A stretch of 64,000 nucleotides of DNA from JAFGBI01 sp964480725. Its GTDB lineage: Bacteria; Myxococcota_A; Polyangia; Polyangiales; Polyangiaceae. Under the pieces are notes generated by a model. That model saw only the letters and a list, made by a program, of their open reading frames with translations. It did not search any database and had not been told where the DNA came from. Numbering within the stretch: position 1 is the first letter of the stretch; each line of letters opens with the position of its first letter. The position numbers and the translations under genes were made by a program. The stretch spans positions 25,635-89,634 of the forward strand of contig CAYZQO010000018.1 in NCBI GenBank assembly GCA_964480725.1, in the 5' to 3' direction. Positions 1 through 6,676 of this stretch are shown here, in pieces.

Positions 1-1138
1 CGAGCTGGCGCAGGTCCATCGCGACCAGGCTCAGCCGCGAGTAGGGGCGCTCGGGGTCGGGACGAACGAAGGTGCGGTAGAAGTAGGGAGGAGCCCCCTC
101 CGTCGCCCCGACGACGCGCGCCAGGAACGGGTACACGACGGGCTCCCAGACGCCCTCGCCGGGCTGTTCCTCCTGCCACATCGAGGGTAGGTTCGGCGGC
201 GGCCAATCGTCGCCCGGGGCCTCGACGCCAGGGCGCGGCGCGGCGTCGGCGCCGGGCGCCTCGATCCGGCCCCCGCCGGCATGGCCTCGCACCCGGTAGA
301 CCCCGCGGCGCACGAGGTCGGCGCCCGTGAAGGCGAGGCCCTCCAGCCAGGCGATAGGGCCCGGCCCCACCTCCGCCCGCACGGTGTCGACCGCCCAGAG
401 CACGATCGGCTTGGTGACCGGCAGCACGCGCGCGACATGCACGCCCTCAACCGGTCCGCCCCCGTGTTGCGTCAGGGACTGGCGCCCGAGATCGAACACC
501 AGCCCGCGGCTGCGACCGTCCACGGTGATGGCGACCGTGGGCGGCGCGAGCTCGAGTTCGACGGCCGCCGGGGGGAGGTCGAAGAGGACGTCAGTACGAC
601 CCAGCCCGCGGAAGGTTCCGGTCTGCTGGTACGCCGTGAGCGCGCGCTGCGCCGCGCCAAGCGAGATAGCCCCCGACGGCGCCGCGAGATCCCCCTCGAG
701 ATCCAGGACGGTGACCGCCTGCACGGCCCCGAAAGCGACGGTCGCGAAGGAGGCGTGATCGAGCTGCGTGGCGAGCCCTGCCTCGTCTCCCAGCGGCGTC
801 TCCGAGAGGTTGCGGGGCCTGCGGACCAGGACGGGGGCGCCGTCGCGCCCCACCCGCACCCAGGCCCGGTACAGGTCTCGGGGCGCCCCGGCGCCCTTCG
901 CCGCTAGGAACAGCAATCCCCGCCCGAACAGCGCGTCCGCGAGCGCCCCACCCGACGGCTCCCAGGCGAGGTCCATCGGGTCGACCCGCCCACCGACGCG
1001 GTCGCCGAGCGCCCGGGCCAGCCCCAGGGGATTGGGGGGCGGGGGTGGCGAGGCGCCCGCGCGCTCGAACAGCGCGAGCGCCGACAGGCCGGCGAGCACA
1101 CCCGCCCGAAGTCGGACGAAGCCGAGGATCCACCGCAT
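1..1138 (-). CDS. Hypothetical secreted protein, partial (C-terminus beyond left edge)
   Basis: An open frame of 379 codons runs leftward from an ATG at 1138 and leaves the window without a stop, so the C-terminus is missing. Residues 1-29 (MRWILGF, then a Leu/Ala-rich stretch ending near ERAGAS) look like a signal peptide followed by a short Pro run. The rest has beta-rich, low-Cys composition with conserved-looking stretches such as MDLAWEPSGG near residue 55 and a Trp/Pro-rich region near residue 310. I do not recognise a family and see no membrane segment after the signal. The sequence GCTATGG, also seen before other genes here, lies about 20 nt upstream of the start. It is divergent from cdsA. 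Confidence reflects the long uninterrupted frame, not a function. Confidence 0.6.
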   Translation of the reverse strand, partial: MRWILGFVRLRAGVLAGLSALALFERAGASPPPPPNPLGLARALGDRVGGRVDPMDLAWEPSGGALADALFGRGLLFLAAKGAGAPRDLYRAWVRVGRDGAPVLVRRPRNLSETPLGDEAGLATQLDHASFATVAFGAVQAVTVLDLEGDLAAPSGAISLGAAQRALTAYQQTGTFRGLGRTDVLFDLPPAAVELELAPPTVAITVDGRSRGLVFDLGRQSLTQHGGGPVEGVHVARVLPVTKPIVLWAVDTVRAEVGPGPIAWLEGLAFTGADLVRRGVYRVRGHAGGGRIEAPGADAAPRPGVEAPGDDWPPPNLPSMWQEEQPGEGVWEPVVYPFLARVVGATEGAPPYFYRTFVRPDPERPYSRLSLVAMDLRQL

Positions 1139-1313
1139 CGCTGACCTCGAAGGGCAGAGCCATAGCGGGGCACCCCGCGTCGAGCAAGGAACAAGGGGCC
1201 ATCTCGGGCGCCTCCCGGCGGCCAGCGCACGCGAGGGGACGCCGCTTTTTGGGGCTGTCCGCGGCGCCGGCGAGCGGTAAGAATCGCAGGACCACCCCGC
1301 CCTGCCCCGCATC

Positions 1314-2147
1314 GTGAAGCTCAAGGATCTCACCGTTCGGTTGCTCACGGCGGGCCTGCTCGTCCCGGTCCTGGGGTGGGCGCTCCTGATCGCCTCGCCG
1401 TCGGTCTGGTTCGGCGTCGTCGCCCTGGCGATCGCCTTCTCCGCGGCGGAGCTGTTCTCGATGACGCACGCCGGTGACTCGATCGGCCAGGCCATCGGCG
1501 TCACGAGCACCCTGGCCGTCTCCGCGTCGATCTACTTCTTTGGCCAGGACGCGCGGGCGCTGCTCACGGTGCTGCTGGTGGTGCCGCTGGTGGGGATGCT
1601 GGTCCCGCTGTGGCGGCTGGGCCGGATCGCGACCGCGGGGCTGCGCCAGATGGCGGGCGTCGGGGGGCCCCTCTACCTCGGCGCGCTGCTGACGACCCTC
1701 GCCCTGCTGCGCCGCGACTTCGCCGCCGACGGTCCCGGTTACGTCGCGCTGGCGCTGACGTTCGCGTGGTTCGGCGACACCGGGGCCTACTTCGCGGGGA
1801 GCACGCTCGGCCGGGTGAAGCTCTACCCGGAGATCAGCCCCGCCAAGACGCGCGCCGGCCTGTTCGGCGCCATCGGCGGGGCCTGCCTCGCGGCGCTCTT
1901 GGCGCACTTCTGGTACCTGCCGAGGGTTCCGCTCGGCCACGTCGTCGGGCTCGCGATCGTCGCGGGGTTGCTCGGCCAGGCCGGTGATCTCGTCGAGTCG
2001 CTCCTGAAGCGAACGAGCGGGACCAAAGACTCCGGCCGGATCCTGCCCGGGCACGGCGGCGTGCTCGACCGGATCGACTCGCTCACGACCGTGGGTCCCG
2101 TCGTGTACCTGTACGCGCTGTGGGTGGCGTCGGGCGGCCCCGGTTGA
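1314..2147 (+). CDS. cdsA: Phosphatidate cytidylyltransferase (CDP-diglyceride synthase)
   Basis: The product (277 aa) is expected to make CDP-diacylglycerol from phosphatidic acid and CTP in the inner membrane, the branch point for phospholipid synthesis. It is a polytopic protein with about seven hydrophobic segments. The CTP-transferase family signature is complete near the C-terminus: SLLKR, then KDSGRILPGHGGVLDRIDS, including the H-G-G and D-R-x-D residues. FGDTGAYFAG and the PEISPAKT motif near residue 175 are also typical. The start is a GTG giving MKLKDLTVR; length fits the family (about 265-285 aa). It stands alone here, without the dxr or uppS genes often next to cdsA, and is followed after about 50 nt by an outer-membrane protein gene. 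Confidence 0.93.
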   Translation: MKLKDLTVRLLTAGLLVPVLGWALLIASPSVWFGVVALAIAFSAAELFSMTHAGDSIGQAIGVTSTLAVSASIYFFGQDARALLTVLLVVPLVGMLVPLWRLGRIATAGLRQMAGVGGPLYLGALLTTLALLRRDFAADGPGYVALALTFAWFGDTGAYFAGSTLGRVKLYPEISPAKTRAGLFGAIGGACLAALLAHFWYLPRVPLGHVVGLAIVAGLLGQAGDLVESLLKRTSGTKDSGRILPGHGGVLDRIDSLTTVGPVVYLYALWVASGGPG

Positions 2148-2194
2148 CAGCGGACGCGGCGCTCGACGATGGTGGCAGTGGGGCGGGAGGCCTG

Positions 2195-3703
2195 GTGAGT
2201 CGCAGCAGTTGGTACAGCGCCGCCGCGCTCCTCGCCCTCGTCGGGGGCCCAACGCCCGCCGCCGCTGCCGAGGCCACGGCCTACGCCTCCAGCGATATCC
2301 AGCTCTACTCGGTCCCGAATCCGTACGGGACCCGGGAGCTCCGACGGCGCCGCTACACGCAGACCCTCGGGCTCACCGTCTTCGATCGGCTCGGTGGCGG
2401 CGCCGACACCGGTCCGGAGCTGACCTTCTCGTCACGGATGCGCCTCGACGCCGATCTGGGCCAGCCGAGCGCGCTGCGCGACCCGACGCGGGCGAGCGAG
2501 TTCGTCCCGGGCATGGCGCTCGCTCCCGTGGACGTGCAGCACGCGTACCTCGACGTCCATCGGCTCGGTGGTGAGGCGCTCTCGGCGCGGCTCGGGCGCC
2601 AGTACCTGGTGGACCCGCTCGGGTGGTGGTCCTTCGACGGCGCGAGGCTCGAGGTCGCCACGCCGGCACCGATCGCGTTCTCCGCCTTCGCGGGCGTGGA
2701 GCAGCGCGATGGGATCCCACTGCTCACCACCTCGCGCTTCACGGCGGATGGCGTCTCCCGCGGCTCACGCCGCGACCTCGAGGCCAGCCAGTGGCCAAGC
2801 TTCCTCGAGTCCCGTCGCGCCGCGCCTGCCTTCGGCTTCGGGGCATCGTCACACGAGCTCGGCTGGCTCGACGCCGAGGTCGTCTACCGCCGCGTCGAGC
2901 AGCGAGATGCGGCCTTCGTGACGCTCTTCCCCGAGACGCCGGGGGCCCTCGGGACCGTCACTCGCCGGCGGGTTTCGACCGAGCGGCTGGCGGGATCGCT
3001 GGGCCTCTCCCGCGAAGAGCTGGGGGCGCTCACGGGGCGCCTTGGCTACGACTTCGTCGTCGGCCGGGTGAACGAGCACGCCGCGAGCCTGAGCTGGTTC
3101 GTCAGCGATCCGGTCACCCTCTCCCTCGGCTACGACCACACCCTGCCGTCCTTCGACGGCGACTCGATCTTCAACTGGTTCGCGACCTCGGCGGTGACGA
3201 CCGCGGAGCTCGGCGCCGAGCTCCGCGCCCACTCCCGCCTCTCGCTGTCGCCACACGTGGGGGTGCGCGCCTTCGGCGCCCCGAGCGCGGGCGACGACGA
3301 CGCCCGCGCGGGGGCGGCCGCGGTCGACGCCCTACCCGCGGAAGCCGCCGCTGCGGACGCCTTCGGGTCGGTGGTGGTGATCCGGAGATGGGGGGCCGGC
3401 CGCGTCACCGTCGACGCCGGCGCCGACGGCGGCCCCGACGGCCATCGCGTGGGGACCGGCGCCGAGGTGGAGCAGACCTTCCGCGACGGCTTCTACGACA
3501 CCCTCCTCGCCGTCTCGCTGCACGACTGGCACGACGACGAGCAGCCCGCGCGGGACGCAACCAGCCTGTCCTACGTGATCGGCGGGGGCGTCCACCCCGC
3601 GAGCGGCTCTCGGCTCGGGATCGAGTGGGAGCACACGGCGAACCGCCTCGTCGGACAGCGCTTCCGCTGGCTCTTCACCCTGGAGCTGGAGGTGGGGCGA
3701 TGA
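2195..3703 (+). CDS. Predicted outer-membrane beta-barrel protein coupled to a multiheme cytochrome
   Basis: A 502-aa protein with a clean signal peptide (MSRSSWYSAAALLALVGG, cleavage near PAAAAEA) and then alternating polar/aromatic strands separated by acidic loops, without hydrophobic helices; it ends in strand-like sequence (FRWLFTLELEVGR). This is typical of Gram-negative outer-membrane barrels. The frame is open from 2120, but I place the start at GTG 2195 because it follows GGGAGG and gives a proper signal peptide. It contains no Cys-X-X-Cys-His and lacks the N-terminal CXXC known from MtrB. Its stop overlaps the next start as ATGA, so it is translationally coupled to a 13-heme cytochrome. 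A role as porin sheath for that cytochrome is inferred from context, not homology. Confidence 0.7.
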   Translation: MSRSSWYSAAALLALVGGPTPAAAAEATAYASSDIQLYSVPNPYGTRELRRRRYTQTLGLTVFDRLGGGADTGPELTFSSRMRLDADLGQPSALRDPTRASEFVPGMALAPVDVQHAYLDVHRLGGEALSARLGRQYLVDPLGWWSFDGARLEVATPAPIAFSAFAGVEQRDGIPLLTTSRFTADGVSRGSRRDLEASQWPSFLESRRAAPAFGFGASSHELGWLDAEVVYRRVEQRDAAFVTLFPETPGALGTVTRRRVSTERLAGSLGLSREELGALTGRLGYDFVVGRVNEHAASLSWFVSDPVTLSLGYDHTLPSFDGDSIFNWFATSAVTTAELGAELRAHSRLSLSPHVGVRAFGAPSAGDDDARAGAAAVDALPAEAAAADAFGSVVVIRRWGAGRVTVDAGADGGPDGHRVGTGAEVEQTFRDGFYDTLLAVSLHDWHDDEQPARDATSLSYVIGGGVHPASGSRLGIEWEHTANRLVGQRFRWLFTLELEVGR

Positions 3704-5004
3704 CTCAGCGCCGGCCGACGCCCGGCCTCCTACCCCTGGTGCTGACGCTCGCAGCGCTGGCCGCCCTCACCGGCGCACCCCCGCCGGCGCACGCCGACGG
3801 GGCGCCGACAGCGGGGTCCCAGGCGCCGCCGTCGGCATCGCGACCCGCCACGCCACGCCGCGCCACGCCCCTGAACCCGGGGATCTACCCGCCCGAGCGC
3901 CGGACGGTGCGGTTCGAGCACCGCATCCATGGCGCGAGCCTCGGCCTCGGGTGCGTCGACTGTCACCCCGCTGCCACCACGAGCCGGAGCTCCGCTGACC
4001 TGCTGCTACCGAGCGGGTCCGCGTGCGACCGCTGCCACGACACCGACCACCGTGACCCTGGGCAGGGTCTGACCGCGGCGGTGGGCTTCGAGAGCTCTTG
4101 CGGGCAATGTCACCAGCTCCTCGAGGGCGTGACCCGACAGGTTGCGACCCAGCGCTACCCCCGGCCCAACCTCCACTTCGACCACGCCGCCCACGCGAAG
4201 CGGAACGTCCGCTGCGCGCAGTGCCACGGCGACCTGGCGGCCGGCCGCGCCGAGGGCCGGGCGGGGCTCCCGTCGATGCGCCGCTGTGCGACCTGCCACC
4301 TCGCCCCGGGGGCGGCCCGCGGAGACGCTTCCGGCCGCTGCACGACTTGTCACCTCTCGCAGGGGGGGCGGCTGCGGACAAGCTTCCCGAGCGGCCGCCT
4401 GCTGCCACCGCGTTGGCTCGGCAACGCCGTGCATGGCCCCGGCTTCGCCGAGCACCACGCCGACGCGGCGGGCAGAGACTCCCGCTTCTGCGCCCAATGC
4501 CACGCCGAAAGCGAGTGCGCCGCCTGCCACGACGGTCGCGTCCGCCCTCGGCGCCTCCACCCCAACGACTGGCTCAGCCTGCACGGGCGCGCCGCGGACC
4601 TCGGCTCCCCGCGGTGCGAGAGCTGCCACCGGCGGCAGTCGTTCTGCCTCGGGTGCCACCAGCGACTGGGGATGGCCGCAACGGGCCCGACCGGCGCCAC
4701 CGCGAAACGGGGCCGACACCACCCCGCACCATCCGTCTGGACCGATCCGCCTCGCACCCGGGCCCACCACGCCAGCGCTGCGCAGCGCAACCTCGAGGGC
4801 TGCCTCGGGTGCCACGTCGAGCGGGACTGCGTCGCCTGTCACGCGACGGCCGCCCGCGGGGGAGCCGGCGAGGGAGTCGGCCACCGAGCCAATCCGCACG
4901 GTCCCGGCTTCTCGAGGAGTTGTCGGACGGCGATGCGAAAGAACCCGCGCCCCTGCTGGGTGTGCCACGACCCCAACGACCCGGAGTTGGCGGCATGCCA
5001 GTGA
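3700..5004 (+). CDS. Multiheme c-type cytochrome with 13 CXXCH motifs
   Basis: The 434-aa product has a signal peptide (hydrophobic LLPLVLTLAALAALTGA, then AHADG) followed by 13 CXXCH heme-attachment motifs, in order CVDCH, CDRCH, CGQCH, CAQCH, CATCH, CTTCH, CAQCH, CAACH, CESCH, CLGCH, CLGCH, CVACH and CWVCH. Two FxHxxH elements (FEHRIH, FDHAAH) precede heme motifs, the usual source of distal histidines in bis-His c7/class III cytochromes. Heme would be attached in the periplasm. No lipobox and no C-terminal anchor are seen. ATG 3700 overlaps the barrel gene stop. Together the pair resembles the logic of porin-cytochrome conduits (MtrAB, OmaB/OmbB), but heme number and spacing differ; the electron donor and acceptor are unknown. 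Confidence 0.9.
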   Translation: MTQRRPTPGLLPLVLTLAALAALTGAPPPAHADGAPTAGSQAPPSASRPATPRRATPLNPGIYPPERRTVRFEHRIHGASLGLGCVDCHPAATTSRSSADLLLPSGSACDRCHDTDHRDPGQGLTAAVGFESSCGQCHQLLEGVTRQVATQRYPRPNLHFDHAAHAKRNVRCAQCHGDLAAGRAEGRAGLPSMRRCATCHLAPGAARGDASGRCTTCHLSQGGRLRTSFPSGRLLPPRWLGNAVHGPGFAEHHADAAGRDSRFCAQCHAESECAACHDGRVRPRRLHPNDWLSLHGRAADLGSPRCESCHRRQSFCLGCHQRLGMAATGPTGATAKRGRHHPAPSVWTDPPRTRAHHASAAQRNLEGCLGCHVERDCVACHATAARGGAGEGVGHRANPHGPGFSRSCRTAMRKNPRPCWVCHDPNDPELAACQ

Positions 5005-5132
5005 AACGAGCCGGATCCGCCTCCGCGGCCGCCCCCCCGCGGGTGGCGCGCACCAGTGAGCGATCGGGCGAGGGAAAGGCACTCCCTGGTGACGAATCGA
5101 CGCCACCGGAACCGACCTCGGTGCCAAACCGC

Positions 5133-5162
5133 TTGCGCAGTCGTTCCCACGAAAGGTATAGC
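5133..5162 (+). promoter_or_regulatory. Possible promoter for the 5209 gene
   Basis: TTGCGC at 5133-5138 and TATAGC at 5157-5162 are separated by 18 bp and each matches 4 of 6 positions of the sigma-70 consensus. It sits about 45 nt upstream of the small gene at 5209, in the 204-bp gap after the cytochrome gene. Confidence 0.35.
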
Positions 5163-5178
5163 CGGGCTTCTCCAGTGC

Positions 5179-5209
5179 GGGCGTCAACGACGCCCAAGGA
5201 GGTCCTTGG
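5179..5209 (+). promoter_or_regulatory. Two adjacent inverted repeats, one enclosing the Shine-Dalgarno sequence
   Basis: GGGCGT at 5179-5184 and ACGCCC at 5190-5195 form a perfect 6-bp stem with a 5-nt loop. Immediately after, CCAAGGA at 5194-5200 and TCCTTGG at 5203-5209 are perfect inverted arms around two bases, and the strong Shine-Dalgarno AAGGAGG (5196-5202) lies inside them; the second arm reaches the first base of the GTG start. The two structures share two bases and cannot both form fully. This suggests control of translation, or a protein operator. Confidence 0.5.
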
Positions 5210-5463
5210 TGAAGGAGCTGGCGCGGTATCTTCTTTCCAATTTGTACCTGGACTTCCAGGGCGATATCTCGGTGGAGAAGGTCCGGGAGTTCCTCCGCGA
5301 GGACGACAGCCGCGAAGCGCGCGCGTTGCTCTCGAAGATCATCGAGGAGAAGGGGGTCGACGACCTGCTCCTGACCCTCGCGGATTGCCTGAAGGATCAC
5401 ATCCGGACGGGCGTGAGCGAGGAGACGATTCGCGACCAGCTCGGGATGTATTCGGAGAGCTGA
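5209..5463 (+). CDS. Small soluble protein of unknown function
   Basis: An 84-aa acidic, helical protein beginning VKELARYLLSNLYLDFQGD, with EKVREFLREDD and a Leu-rich stretch near residue 52. No signal peptide, membrane segment or metal motif is seen. The GTG start is chosen because AAGGAGG lies 6 nt upstream and the frame becomes protein-like only here. The gene sits between the 13-heme cytochrome and a lipoprotein; its TGA overlaps the likely CTG start of the lipoprotein, suggesting coupling. I do not recognise the family. The unusual inverted repeats around its ribosome binding site suggest regulated expression. Confidence 0.7.
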   Translation: MKELARYLLSNLYLDFQGDISVEKVREFLREDDSREARALLSKIIEEKGVDDLLLTLADCLKDHIRTGVSEETIRDQLGMYSES

Positions 5464-6542
5464 GCGCTTCGGCGCGCGGAGGGTGGGGCAGACGCCTGGC
5501 GGCGCTCGCTTCGGCGGGGTTGCTCTCGGCTGGCTGCGATCTTGGTGAGGCCGAGACACTCCCCGTCGGTGGCCCGCCCCTCCGGCTCGTGGGGTCCTGG
5601 CCGGTCCCGGGGGACGGCACCGACTGCGCGCCGGACTCGCCCCCAGAATGTGGCGTCCCGCTCGACGCGGCGATCGAGCTCCGCTTCGACCGCTTCCTGC
5701 TCCCGAGCACGGCCGTCCGCCAATCGCTGACCGTGTTCACCGGGGCGAACGGGGTCTTCCTCGTCCCCACCTACGATCCAACCGAACGGGTCATGGTCTT
5801 CCGCCTGCCGGGAGGGGGCACGTGGCTCCCGGGCGTTCGCTACACGGTGGAGCTGTACCGTCCGAGCGAGCACCCCGCGGCGTGGGGTTTCCGAGCCTTC
5901 GACGGGGTCGAGCTCTCCGATGAGGGGTCGGCGCCGCTCCGCTTTACCTTTCGGACGCGCCGCATCGCCCCCGCCACGCCCACTCCGGTGAGCCCAACGC
6001 CAGCCTTCGCCGAGGTGAGCGCCACGCTCGACCGCAGCGGCTGCGCGGCCGCGGGGTGTCATCGTGCCCCGGATCCCACGCGGTGTCCGGTGGGGAGCGC
6101 CGCGGCGGACGCCGCCCCCTGCTCCGCACCGCGCCTGGGACTCGATCTCGGCAGCGCCAGCGGGATCGCCGCTACCGCGATCGGACGCGTCGCACACCAC
6201 CTAGACTCCGGCCCCAGCGCCGGCGAGGTCCGGGCGGCGTCGAGCCTCGGCGTCGGGATGCCGCTCATCGACCCCGCGAGCCCAGGGAGCAGCTTCCTCT
6301 TCTACAAGCTGCTGGTGAACGACCGCTACGGCCCGGAAGCGCGTGGGTGCACCACGCGCTACTCGGTCCCCGTCCCCGATGACTGCGCCGACACGCTCGC
6401 GGCCGAGCTCGAACGGCTGCGCGCGGCGTTCGTGCGGGGCGCGCCCATGCCACTCGGCCCCGACGGGCCGGGACCGCGACTGACGGACGCGGCTTTGCGT
6501 GGGATCAGCGACTGGATCGCGGGCGGCGCTGCGATCGACTGA
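5460..6542 (+). CDS. Lipoprotein with Ig-like region and a CX4CH motif
   Basis: About 360 aa. A lipoprotein signal peptide (GWGRRLAALASAGLLSAGC) is followed by a region of roughly 150 residues resembling the bacterial Ig-like (Big_5/SbsA-type) domains seen in many myxobacterial lipoproteins, then a cytochrome-like part containing SGCAAAGCH (a CX4CH motif), two further Cys (TRCP, APCS), the HH pair in VAHHLDS, and CTTRYSVPVPDDC. No ATG, GTG or TTG in a sensible position precedes the signal peptide; the likely start is CTG 5460, overlapping the previous stop as CTGA. Downstream of a cytochrome and possibly co-transcribed with it, it may be a surface partner of that system. CX4CH can bind heme in some cytochromes, but this is not shown here. 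Confidence 0.7.
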   Translation: MSASARGGWGRRLAALASAGLLSAGCDLGEAETLPVGGPPLRLVGSWPVPGDGTDCAPDSPPECGVPLDAAIELRFDRFLLPSTAVRQSLTVFTGANGVFLVPTYDPTERVMVFRLPGGGTWLPGVRYTVELYRPSEHPAAWGFRAFDGVELSDEGSAPLRFTFRTRRIAPATPTPVSPTPAFAEVSATLDRSGCAAAGCHRAPDPTRCPVGSAAADAAPCSAPRLGLDLGSASGIAATAIGRVAHHLDSGPSAGEVRAASSLGVGMPLIDPASPGSSFLFYKLLVNDRYGPEARGCTTRYSVPVPDDCADTLAAELERLRAAFVRGAPMPLGPDGPGPRLTDAALRGISDWIAGGAAID

Positions 6543-6620
6543 CCGCTGCCGTCGATCCCGGCCCGCACCGAGGCCACCCACCCGCAGCTTCGGCCCGCTG
6601 GCCAAACCCCGTCAACCGAG

Positions 6621-6650
6621 TTGACTCTCGCCAAGAGAGGGGCAGATAAT
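6621..6650 (+). promoter_or_regulatory. Sigma-70-like promoter of the kinase/sigma-54 regulator
   Basis: TTGACT at 6621-6626 (5 of 6 to consensus) and GATAAT at 6645-6650 (5 of 6) are separated by 18 bp, in a short AT-rich patch that stands out from the GC-rich surroundings. A transcript starting about 7 nt downstream would have a leader of about 20 nt before TTG 6677. It is the best housekeeping-type promoter I see in the window. Confidence 0.65.
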
Positions 6651-6676
6651 TAAGCCAATTGGGTGAGAGGGGATCG

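Noticed and set aside
2623..3699. N-terminal extension of the cytochrome into the barrel gene
   Set aside because: The frame is open but Arg-rich shadow sequence; the signal peptide begins at ATG 3700, which overlaps the barrel stop.
6659..6676. TTG 6659 as start of the kinase/sigma-54 regulator
   Set aside because: It lies only about 3-9 nt after the predicted transcription start and has no ribosome binding site; TTG 6677 follows GAGAGGGG.
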